A DNA stretch of 64,000 nucleotides. Source: Kitasatospora sp. GP82 (lineage in GTDB: Bacteria > Actinomycetota > Actinomycetes > Streptomycetales > Streptomycetaceae). Location of the stretch: assembly GCF_029892105.1 (NCBI RefSeq), contig NZ_JARZAJ010000014.1, positions 124,001 to 188,000 of the forward strand. Reading direction: 5' to 3'. The notes under the pieces were generated by a model that saw only the letters and a program-made list of their open reading frames with translations, did not search any database and had not been told where the DNA came from. Positions 57,557-64,000 of the stretch are shown here, in pieces. How positions within the stretch are numbered: position 1 is the stretch's first letter; each line of letters starts with the position of its first letter. Position numbers and translations under genes: made by a program.

Positions 57557-57602
57557 GAGACGATGAGACATTAATCAGAGATTCTTGGCCATTCATCGTC
57601 TC
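57557..57602. promoter_or_regulatory. AraC-type operator: 10-bp inverted repeat
   Basis: GAGACGATGA (57557-57566) and TCATCGTCTC (57593-57602) are perfect complements 26 bases apart; the centre is AT-rich (GACATTAATCAGAGATT) and probably contains the -10/-35 region. It lies between the divergent AraC and oxidoreductase genes. Confidence 0.75.
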
Positions 57603-57675
57603 TCTGTGGCTCTCTATCGTTGGTTCCAGAGGCGGTCGGCAGCAGCCGGACCGCAGTCGGAAGGAGCAACCAGTC

Positions 57676-58608
57676 ATGCGAGTCGTCACCCAGCAAGCCT
57701 TCGGAGCGCCCGAGGTCCTCCAGGTGGCCGAGGCCGCGAAGCCCGAGCCGCTGCCCAGCGAAGTCCTGGTCCGGGTGCACGCCAGCGGGGTGAACCCGGT
57801 CGACGCCTACGTCCGCGCGGGCGCATTCCCCTTGCTCGGTGAGCCGCCTTTCGTGCTCGGCTGGGACGTCTCCGGTGTGGTCGAGGAGGTGGTGCCCGGG
57901 GTCACCCGGTTCGCCGTCGGCGACGAGGTCTACGGCATGCCGTTCTTCCCGCGCGCAGCGGGCGGGTACGGCGAGTACGTCGCGGCACCCTCGCGCCAGT
58001 TCGCCCGCAAGCCCGAGGGGTTGGACCATGTGCAGGCCGCCGCGCTGCCGCTGGCCGGACTGACGGCATGGCAGGGACTGGTGGATGCCGCAGGTCTGGC
58101 GGAGGGCCAGCGAGTGCTGATCCACGGTGGCGGTGGCGGTGTCGGCCACCTGGCGGTGCAGATCGCCAAGGCGCGCGGCGCGGAGGTCTACACCACGGCC
58201 AGTGCGGCCAAGCGCGACTTCGTCCGCGAGCTCGGTGCGGACCACGTGCTCGACTACCGGACCACCGACTTCGCCGAGGAGCTCCGCGACCTCGACGTCG
58301 TCCTCGACACCATCGGCAACGGCTACGGCGAGCGCTCGCTGCGTACCCTGCGGGGCGGTGGTGCGCTGGTCACCATCGTGCAGCGTACCGACGCCGAACT
58401 CGCCGCCCGTACCGCAGCGGAGGGCAAGCGCTTCGCCGGCGTCACGGTGGAGCCGGACCACGTCGGCCTGGAGGCGCTGACCGGGCTGGTCGAGACCGGC
58501 CGCCTGCGACCCTACGTCGAGCACGTGCTGCCGCTGGAACAGGCCGCCAAGGCGCATGCGCTGGTCGAGTCGGGCCGCACCCAGGGCAAGATCGTGCTGA
58601 CCGTCTGA
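57676..58608 (+). CDS. zinc-free NADP-dependent oxidoreductase (quinone oxidoreductase type)
   Basis: 310 residues from ATG 57676, with a GGAAGGAG site. MDR fold without zinc ligands: VRVHASGVNPVDAYVRAGAF, PPFVLGWDVSGVVEEVVPGV, VGDEVYGMPFFPRAAGGYGE, then the NADPH domain IHGGGGGVGHLAVQIAKARG with the quinone-oxidoreductase loop, and the C-terminal HVLPLEQAAKAHALVESGRT, GKIVLTV. It reduces quinones or enones with NADPH in the cytosol. Regulated by the divergent AraC gene in all likelihood. Confidence 0.92.
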   Translation: MRVVTQQAFGAPEVLQVAEAAKPEPLPSEVLVRVHASGVNPVDAYVRAGAFPLLGEPPFVLGWDVSGVVEEVVPGVTRFAVGDEVYGMPFFPRAAGGYGEYVAAPSRQFARKPEGLDHVQAAALPLAGLTAWQGLVDAAGLAEGQRVLIHGGGGGVGHLAVQIAKARGAEVYTTASAAKRDFVRELGADHVLDYRTTDFAEELRDLDVVLDTIGNGYGERSLRTLRGGGALVTIVQRTDAELAARTAAEGKRFAGVTVEPDHVGLEALTGLVETGRLRPYVEHVLPLEQAAKAHALVESGRTQGKIVLTV

Positions 58609-58848
58609 ACCGGACGCCGGACGGCGGCTCGGAGAGTGCCCCGAGGGGCGCGGTCCCGGGCCGCTCTCCGGGATCCGCCGGAGGAGTTGCTGTTTCCGCG
58701 GTGAGTGCCGGCAGATGCGAGTGGGGCAGTGAAGTAAGGCCCTGGCCGGAGCTGTTGGGCTTCCCACTGGTGAAGTCCAAGATCATCCGCCAGAATGGCG
58801 GCGGCCGGAGTCCCGGCCTCCATTTCTTCGCGCCCCGGGGGATCCCGC

Positions 58849-59559
58849 ATGTCCGATCAAGCTGCGCCTGCGCCTGCGCCCGCCCGCAGAGGCTCCGCCA
58901 ACCTGGTCGGCTGGCTGACCACTGTCGTCTTCAACGTCGTCGCGCCGATCGTGATCTACGGTCAGCTGAAGGACCACGGGTGCAGCGAGTTCACCGCGAT
59001 CCTGCTCTCCGGCCTCGGTCCGGTGATCGACATAGCCATCTACCTGGCCTGGCACCGGCGGGTGGACGAGTTCGCGATCCTCTCGCTGGTCTTCGTGGCG
59101 CTCAGCCTGGTGATCTCACTCATCGGGCCGCACGATGCCAAACTGCTGCTGGCCAAGGACTCCTTCGTCACCGGTCTGCTCGGCGTGGTCTATCTCGCCA
59201 CCCTGGCGATGCCCCGCCCGCTGATGTTCTACTTCGGTCGCAAGTTCGCCACCGACGGCACGCCGCAGATGATCGAGTGGTGGAACGGGATGTGGCAGTA
59301 CGAGGGCTTCCGCCGGGTGCAGCGCAACCTGACCATCGGCTGGGGCGTGGCGTTCATCGCCGAGGCGGCGATCCGGATCGCCCTCGTGTACAGCCTCTCG
59401 GACGGCACCATGGTCACGGTCAACAACGTCCTGCCGTACGCGGTCATCGGCGGCCTGGTCTACTGGACGATCACCTACAGCAAGCGGGCCGGCGCCAAGG
59501 GTGCGGCGAGGCTGGCCGCGGCGCAACAGGCCGCGAGCGCTGAAGCTGCACAGATGTAG
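58849..59559 (+). CDS. VC0807-type (DUF3159-like) integral membrane protein
   Basis: 236 residues from ATG 58849. Six hydrophobic segments: LVGWLTTVVFNVVAPIVIYG, AILLSGLGPVIDIAIYLAWH, EFAILSLVFVALSLVISLIG, FVTGLLGVVYLATLAMPRPL, LTIGWGVAFIAEAAIRIALV and VLPYAVIGGLVYWTITYSKR. The loop after the fourth segment reads LMFYFGRKFATDGTPQMIEW, with FYxxRxFxTxxxP and following W-x-x-x-W, the pattern of the VC0807 family. Role unknown; often in loci with small-molecule metabolism. Ends in an Ala/Lys-rich tail. Confidence 0.75.
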   Translation: MSDQAAPAPAPARRGSANLVGWLTTVVFNVVAPIVIYGQLKDHGCSEFTAILLSGLGPVIDIAIYLAWHRRVDEFAILSLVFVALSLVISLIGPHDAKLLLAKDSFVTGLLGVVYLATLAMPRPLMFYFGRKFATDGTPQMIEWWNGMWQYEGFRRVQRNLTIGWGVAFIAEAAIRIALVYSLSDGTMVTVNNVLPYAVIGGLVYWTITYSKRAGAKGAARLAAAQQAASAEAAQM

Positions 59560-59565
59560 ACCACT

Positions 59566-59610
59566 GCGGACGGACGGTGTCGGGCACGAAGCTCGGCGCC
59601 GTCCGTCCGC
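59566..59610 (+). terminator. 12-bp perfect stem terminator
   Basis: GCGGACGGACGG (59566-59577) and CCGTCCGTCCGC (59599-59610) after the VC0807 gene, 21-base loop. The next gene has no start in front of it that would be unaffected by this hairpin, which fits a 5'-lesion there. Confidence 0.75.
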
Positions 59611-59653
59611 CCGGTCGGATCGGGCTCTTCTTGCTGATCACCGGTCCCGGCAG

Positions 59654-60427
59654 TTGGCCGGCCTGGTCGGGGAGTTACGGGAGGCCCTTCGCGACCGGGC
59701 CAGCGTGATCGTCGTCCCGCGGATGCATCTGGCGCACCTCGATGTCGAGGACCGGGGTGTGCTGCTCTACTGCCTGGCCGTGGGCCTGGGATACCCCACG
59801 GGTACCGATCCCCGGCAGAACCAGGTCGTGTGGCCGGTGACCGCCCGGGCGAAGAACGGCGAATACTTCGCCACCTACTCGGAGTTGGACTCCGAGGCCG
59901 CCTACCACACCGACGCGCAGTACTACCCGGACCCGGAGCGGTACTTCCTGCTCTACGCGGTGTGGTCCGCCCGTTGCGGAGGGGGCGAGAGCCGGCTCCG
60001 GACCAACGACCACATCATGGAGCACCTGAGTGCCAGCGGCGAGGGCCGCCGGGCGCTCAGGGTACTGCGGGCCCTGGACGTTCCCTTCAGGATTCCGACC
60101 GTCTACACCGGCAGCGGCAGAGCCGAGGAGAAGAAGTACACGCTCGCGCCCGTCATAGGGGAGAAGAACACGCTGCGCTGGCGGAAGGACACGGTCGAAA
60201 AGGGCCTTGCCGAACGCCCCGAATACGACCACCCGGATCTGCGCGACTCCCTCAGGACGCTTGAGACGGCACTGGCGGAGGCACCGCACGAAGTCCGGTT
60301 GACCCTGGGCGACGACAGTCTCGTACTGGTCGACAATCACCGGGCGGTGCACGCGCGTACGGCGTTCACCGATCACCAGCGCCATCTTCTGCGCATCCGG
60401 TTCCACGACCGTCAGCACGTACGCTGA
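59654..60427 (+). CDS. TauD/TfdA-type Fe(II)/2-oxoglutarate dioxygenase (N terminus unclear)
   Basis: 257 residues from a TTG at 59654, chosen only because nothing better is present; a GTG at 59501 overlaps the previous gene by 59 bases. Catalytic features: AYHTDAQYYPDPERYFLLYA with the H-x-D iron pair, then SLVLVDNHRAVHARTAFTDH with the distal His, and the 2-oxoglutarate Arg in QRHLLRIRFHDR. The substrate helix LRTNDHIMEHLSASGEGRRA is normal. Members usually have about 300-330 residues, so 40-70 may be missing from the N terminus. If functional, it hydroxylates a small molecule, perhaps with the transporter next door. Confidence 0.75.
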   Translation: MAGLVGELREALRDRASVIVVPRMHLAHLDVEDRGVLLYCLAVGLGYPTGTDPRQNQVVWPVTARAKNGEYFATYSELDSEAAYHTDAQYYPDPERYFLLYAVWSARCGGGESRLRTNDHIMEHLSASGEGRRALRVLRALDVPFRIPTVYTGSGRAEEKKYTLAPVIGEKNTLRWRKDTVEKGLAERPEYDHPDLRDSLRTLETALAEAPHEVRLTLGDDSLVLVDNHRAVHARTAFTDHQRHLLRIRFHDRQHVR

Positions 60428-60483
60428 TCTGCCCTCTGAGGTAATTCGTTCGGCGGCATCGGATAAATCGAGGAGACCTGTTC

Positions 60484-61563
60484 ATGGTCATGCGCTGGAC
60501 GCGCGCTCCAGCCGGCGGCGGCCTGGCGGTTCCGGCCACCGGTGGGGCGGGAGAGCGCGGCGGCACTGACGGTCCGTCCGGGACGGTCCTGTCGCCCACC
60601 CGGAAGCGGCTGGTGCTGACCGTCGCGTGTATGAGCACCGTCCTGGTGAACCTGGACAACACCATCGTCAACGTGGCGTTGCCCGGGATCCGTGCGCAAC
60701 TGCACCCGAGCCTGTCCGGCCTGCAGTGGATCGTCGACTCCTATCTGATGACGCTGGCCGCGCTGCTGATCCTCAGCGGGTCCCTGTTCACCGTCATCGA
60801 GGTGCCACGGCTCGGCGCCGGTTCGGGCCTGATCCGGGGAGGCATCGTCGTCACCGTCCTGTCCGCTGCCGCCCTGGTGATGGTGGAGCGCCGTCGCACG
60901 GACCCGCTCATCGACTTCCGGTTCTTCCGCAGCGTGCCCTTCTCGCTCTCGATGCTCATCGCCGTGCTGACCTACTCGGCCATGGGGGGATTCCTCTTCC
61001 TCAACACCGTCTACCTGCAGGACGTCTGCGGCTATGCGCCGTTCCGGGCCGGCCTCTACACCCTGCCGATGGCGCTCGGCACGATCGTCGGAGCGCAGCT
61101 GGCCGCGTGGTTGGTCCGGGTGCGGGGTGCGGTGGTCGCGCTGGTGGCGGCCGGGGCCAGCATGACGGGCGCGGCGGTGATCACCGGCGCGGTCGTCGGC
61201 AGCGACACGTCGTTCTTCCTGCTGACCGGCTACACGCTGCTCGGTCTGGGGTTCGGCGGTGCCAACACGCCGGTCAACAACACCGCGATGGCGGGGATGC
61301 CGCGCAGCCGGGCGGGGGTTGCCGGCGCGCTCGCCTCCAGCAGCAGACAGCTGGGCCAGTCGCTCGGGGTGGCCGTCTACGGGGCCATCTCCAGCGCCGG
61401 TTCCGGGAGGTACTCCGTTGCCGCCTATGCCTCGGTGAGCCTGCCTGGGTGGTGCGTCATCGCGGGAACCGGGCTCGTCATCACCGTCCTCGGCGTCGTG
61501 GCCTCCAGCCGCGGTGCCCGGCGGTCGGCCGAGCGCGTCTCCGTCGGCTTCGACGAGTCCTGA
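60484..61563 (+). pseudogene. DHA2-type MFS transporter with large internal deletion
   Basis: 359 residues from ATG 60484. The first segment (LVLTVACMSTVLVNLDNTIV then NVALPGIRAQL) and QWIVDSYLMTLAALLILSGS are normal for drug:H+ antiporter-2 proteins. Then LADRFGRRR (motif A) and the next four or so membrane segments are missing: the chain jumps from ILSGSL to FTVIEVPRLGAGSGLIRGGI and goes on with MVERRRTDPLIDFRFFRSVP and the remaining six segments to the end. About 130-150 residues seem deleted in frame. A working transporter is unlikely. It lies 56 bases after the dioxygenase gene. Confidence 0.75.
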
Positions 61564-61743
61564 GCCCGGGGCGCCGGCTCGCCCTGTATGCGTCGGTGCC
61601 CCCACGGCGGGTTCTCCCGAACCAGGCGCAGGATCAACCCCCTTGCCTCCTCGGGTATCGGCGGTCGGGGAACGGCGGGTTCCGGCAGGCCTGCGGCGGG
61701 CTTCGTCGGCAGCGCGGTTCGGCCGGCTCGGGCGCGGCCGGCG

Positions 61744-62343
61744 TCAGGCGTTCTGGACTCGCTGACGGGCGCGGTAGGCCCGCAGGTTGGCGGCGTTGCC
61801 GCAGGTTTTGACGTCGTGCCAGACGCCGCTGTTGTTGCGTGAGCGGTCGTAGAACGCGGCGCGACAGCGGGGGTTGCGGCAGGTCTTGAGGCGGCGGCGG
61901 GTGTCGGCCCGCTGCCCTTCGAAGGCGGCGACGAGCACGAGCGAGGCCAGGCGTCGCCAGCCGGTGCCGCGCGACTCCAGGCGGACGAGGCCGTCCTCGC
62001 CGAGCTGTAGCGCGGCAGTCGCGCTGTGCAGCACCGGCACCGCCGATTCGGTCTCCGGCACGTCCTCGCGTGCCTGGGTGGTCAGTCGGTGTAGCTCGTC
62101 GCGGAAGGCTCGCAGCTCGTCCAGGCCGTCGGCGTCCAGCGCCACCTGGGGGACGGGCTGCCCGGTGACGGCAGACCACTGGGCGGTCGCGTCGTCCACC
62201 CAGGCTTGCGCGGCAGCGAGGTCGGAGAGAAGATCCGCTTGCCGCGGTGCGCCTGCGGCGACGGTGTTGAGCAGGTCCTGGACCAGGCCGAGGCCGCCAG
62301 GGGCGGACTCCAGCTCGTAACGGGCGGTTGCGGGCCAGGTCAT
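61744..62343 (-). CDS. CGNR zinc-finger (ABATE-domain) protein
   Basis: 199 residues from ATG 62343. The C terminus has CRNPRCRAAFYDRSRNNSGV then WHDVKTCGNAANLRAYRARQ, the CGNR zinc finger (C-x4-C...CGNR variant CGNA), preceded by the ABATE helical domain (LVQDLLNTVAAGAPRQADLL). These proteins are presumed DNA-binding regulators of stress and antibiotic genes. The start overlaps the stop of a short upstream frame (ATGA), so translation is probably coupled. Confidence 0.85.
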   Translation of the reverse strand: MTWPATARYELESAPGGLGLVQDLLNTVAAGAPRQADLLSDLAAAQAWVDDATAQWSAVTGQPVPQVALDADGLDELRAFRDELHRLTTQAREDVPETESAVPVLHSATAALQLGEDGLVRLESRGTGWRRLASLVLVAAFEGQRADTRRRLKTCRNPRCRAAFYDRSRNNSGVWHDVKTCGNAANLRAYRARQRVQNA

Positions 62344-62471
62344 CGCGGAACACCTCCTGAACGGCTGACGGGCTGTCCATCCTTGCACAGCTGATCGACA
62401 CGCCCGGCGGCCCTGTCGTCAGCCGCCCTGGAAATCCAGGGGGTGGCGTCGGTCTTGATGCTCTCGCTCAT
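62340..62471 (-). CDS. 43-residue coupled upstream frame
   Basis: ATG 62471 has a CAGGAGT site. The frame gives SESIKTDATPWISRAADDRA then AGRVDQLCKDGQPVSRSGG, and its stop overlaps the start of the CGNR gene. It could be a leader peptide or the stub of a deleted gene; no match seen. It probably sets CGNR translation. Confidence 0.45.
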   Translation of the reverse strand: MSESIKTDATPWISRAADDRAAGRVDQLCKDGQPVSRSGGVPR

Positions 62472-62677
62472 GGCGGACGACTCCTGACTTGGGCGCCGGC
62501 CGTCCCTGGCGGGCGCCAACGCCTTGATATGTAAGAGCCGTAACTCTGTAAGATGTGTCAGGCAAGGGATGTCGCCATCGACGGCTGATCGGCCTGGCCG
62601 TGCCCGGCGCAGGGCCGGAGCATCGCTGGTGTCCGGTCATGGACGGCTGCCGGTTCCGTGCACCGACGCACCTGCGG
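62472..62677. promoter_or_regulatory. promoter region of the CGNR operon
   Basis: Contains a direct repeat TGTAAGA (62530 and 62549) around AGAG/CTCT in an AT-rich stretch (62525-62560). Likely promoter and regulator site for the minus-strand leader/CGNR genes. Confidence 0.45.
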
Positions 62678-62986
62678 TTACTGGATCGTGCCCTTCGTGG
62701 GCATGCCCAGGGGGATGTTCTCGAGCCGCCAGACATCGGAGGGGCGCTCCAGTGCCCCGTCGATGAGCTCGCGGATCCGTGCGTAGACCCGTCCGTGGGC
62801 GTGCGCCTGGAGGTGTTCGGGTGTGGTCCAGCGCTCGACGATGAGGACCGACTCGCCGTCCGTTTGGACGGCGAACAGCTCGCAGCCGTGCTCCTGGTGG
62901 ATCAGCGGGACTGTCTCGCGGTAGGCGTCCAGGACCTCCTGCAGGCGGCCGGGTTCGGGGTGTACGTGGGCGATGACGATGGCCAT
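62678..62986 (-). CDS. antibiotic-biosynthesis-monooxygenase (ABM) domain protein
   Basis: 102 residues from ATG 62986, ribosome site GAGGAGAA. Dimeric ferredoxin-like ABM: MAIVIAHVHPEPGRLQEVLD, AYRETVPLIHQEHGCELFAV, QTDGESVLIVERWTTPEHLQ and AHAHGRVYARIRELIDGALE. E-x-W and the two conserved His/Tyr positions match. Such proteins oxygenate quinones or remove aldehyde-like groups without cofactor, or are of unknown function. It is 28 bases after the SDR gene on the same strand: probable operon of fragment-OYE, SDR, ABM. Confidence 0.85.
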   Translation of the reverse strand: MAIVIAHVHPEPGRLQEVLDAYRETVPLIHQEHGCELFAVQTDGESVLIVERWTTPEHLQAHAHGRVYARIRELIDGALERPSDVWRLENIPLGMPTKGTIQ

Positions 62987-63014
62987 GCCGTCTTCTCCTC
63001 GGGTGGCTTTCCGG

Positions 63015-63725
63015 TCACACTCCGGAACCCGGCCGCGGATACAGGGCAGCCGGATCACCGGAGAGAGCGGCCTTGACCTGACGGCTCATCTCGTCGGCGA
63101 GGACCTCGTATGCCCCGGCCTCGATGCCGTCGAGGGCGGCCCGCGCGACCTCGGCCGGGTCGGACTTCGGACCTTCCTGACCAGCGGCCAGGTCGGTGTC
63201 CATGAGGCCGACGTGCAGGGCCGTGACCTGGGTCCGCTGCTCCGCGAGCGAGATCCGCAGGGAGTTGGTGACCGACCATTCGGCCGCCTTCGCCGCGCAG
63301 TACGCGGCGGTTCGGGGGACGGCGAGCCAGGAGAGCACGGACAGGACGTTGAGCAGGGCGCCGCCGCCGTTTCGGCCGAGGACGGGTGCGAAGGCCCGGC
63401 TCACGTCCAGGGTGCCGAAGACATGGGTGTCCATCTCGCGGCGGTAGTCCTCCAGGCTGCCGTCCAGCACGCCGGAACCGGTGGAGATTCCGGCGTTGTT
63501 GACCAGCAGGTTGACGTCCTGCGCGCGCTCGGCCGCTGCCCGGACCGACGCCGGGTTGGTGATGTCGAGCGCGAGCGGCACCGCGCCCGGAACGCGGACG
63601 GCGTCGGGATTGCGGGCGGCCGCGTAGACCTTGGCCGCGCCGCGGTCGAGAAGCGCCTTGACGAACTGCTCGCCCAGGCCGCGGTTGGCTCCGGTGACCA
63701 GGGCCACCGCTCCGTTGATCTGCAT
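63015..63725 (-). CDS. short-chain dehydrogenase/reductase
   Basis: 236 residues from ATG 63725. Classical SDR: VTGANRGLG cofactor loop, LDITNPASVRAAAERAQDVN, LLVNNAGISTGSG (NNAG), catalytic Ser in NVLSVLSWLAVPR and AAYCAAKAAEWSV (YxxxK). C-terminal VGLMDTDLAAGQEG. Middle gene of the small redox operon. Substrate unknown. Confidence 0.9.
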   Translation of the reverse strand: MQINGAVALVTGANRGLGEQFVKALLDRGAAKVYAAARNPDAVRVPGAVPLALDITNPASVRAAAERAQDVNLLVNNAGISTGSGVLDGSLEDYRREMDTHVFGTLDVSRAFAPVLGRNGGGALLNVLSVLSWLAVPRTAAYCAAKAAEWSVTNSLRISLAEQRTQVTALHVGLMDTDLAAGQEGPKSDPAEVARAALDGIEAGAYEVLADEMSRQVKAALSGDPAALYPRPGSGV

Positions 63726-63746
63726 GGCTGACGTCTCCTCGGGGGA

Positions 63747-63986
63747 TCAGGCGTGGTGGAAGTGGTCGCGCTCGACCTTGCCGGTCAGCCGGGTGATGAT
63801 CAGGCCGGCCCCGCCCCGCGCCCGACGGGCGTAGTAGGCGGCGACGTCCGCGCCGGGTACACCGCCGGGGGAGAACTGCCTGGTCACCGGCGCCATGGCG
63901 ATCCGGTTGTGCAAGGTCAGGTCGCCGAGGGTGAACGGCCGGTCGAGCAGTCGTGCCGCTCGCGAGTCGTCGGGCGTCGATGTCAT
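63747..63986 (-). pseudogene. Old Yellow Enzyme family (NADH:flavin oxidoreductase), N-terminal stub
   Basis: 79 residues from ATG 63986 with a GAGGAGT site. The beginning is normal for the family: LLDRPFTLGDLTLHNRIAMA then PVTRQFSPGGVPGADVAAYY, and ARRARGGAGLIIT, the first strand-helix of the flavin barrel. After GLIIT the frame continues RLTGKVERDHFHHA and stops, where 280 more residues should be. Either an internal deletion joined the N terminus to the C terminus or the frame was lost. A free Old Yellow Enzyme cannot be made. Confidence 0.75.
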
Positions 63987-64000
63987 GGTCCACTCCTCAA

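Noticed and set aside
1-64000. tRNA, rRNA or CRISPR array
   Set aside because: No cloverleaf with a TTC-type arm, no rRNA stretch and no spaced direct repeats were found by eye. The only tandem repeats are inside coding sequence or the 54310 element.

Overview
The window is very GC-rich, with almost every codon ending in G or C, many GTG starts and weak or absent start-site signals. Gene families include DUF4232 and SBP lipoproteins, PucR, MarR, AraC and LysR regulators, a CGNR zinc finger, baeRF and VC0807 proteins. This points to a Streptomycetaceae chromosome (Streptomyces or Kitasatospora-like), probably an accessory or arm region: few housekeeping genes, many stand-alone genes, and many broken ones.

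Layout. 0-10 kb is a gene graveyard. It holds 3' fragments of an aldo/keto reductase, a CYTH-type cyclase, a molybdopterin dehydrogenase, a SnoaL-like protein, a MerR regulator and a PAF-acetylhydrolase-like enzyme, plus an IS5-type transposase relic, between intact small genes (two GNATs, an NTF2-like protein, a muconolactone-isomerase-like protein, and a coupled pair of tiny Cys-motif proteins). 10-14.7 kb encodes exported proteins: a small lysozyme-fold hydrolase, a DUF4232 lipoprotein, an orphan amino-acid-binding lipoprotein and a PL7 alginate lyase.

14.7-28.7 kb is the centrepiece: a seven-gene minus-strand nonribosomal peptide operon. In transcription order it reads MFS exporter, stand-alone condensation protein, C-A-T, acyl-CoA dehydrogenase, A-T, A-T, and a terminal C-(A C-terminal lobe only)-T-reductase. 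Three complete A domains, three C domains, four carriers and a reductase suggest a short peptide released reductively, with an oxidation by the dehydrogenase. I do not recognise this gene arrangement. Upstream lie an AT-rich control region, a small membrane protein and an overlapping hypothetical/hotdog-thioesterase pair.

30-51 kb holds regulators (LysR intact and broken, PucR truncated, MarR divergent from an SDR), transporters (TauE/SafE, NCS1 cytosine/purine permease), cell-wall and exported enzymes (beta-lactamase-fold serine hydrolase, phosphodiester glycosidase, a 715-residue amidase), a baeRF protein, a duplicated-domain hypothetical protein and an orphan OmpR response regulator. 51-64 kb holds more broken genes (HAD, DUF3224, a papain-like protease with its active-site segment deleted beside a chagasin-like inhibitor, an internally deleted MFS gene, an Old Yellow Enzyme fragment) and several small redox/regulator pairs with visible operators.

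A recurring theme is that adjacent divergent genes have both lost their 5' ends and are joined head to head (near 180, 2,068 and 51,970). Their 3' ends and stop codons are kept. Together with internal deletions in the protease and MFS genes, this suggests repeated small deletions in this part of the chromosome. All functions are from reading the sequence; no database search was run.
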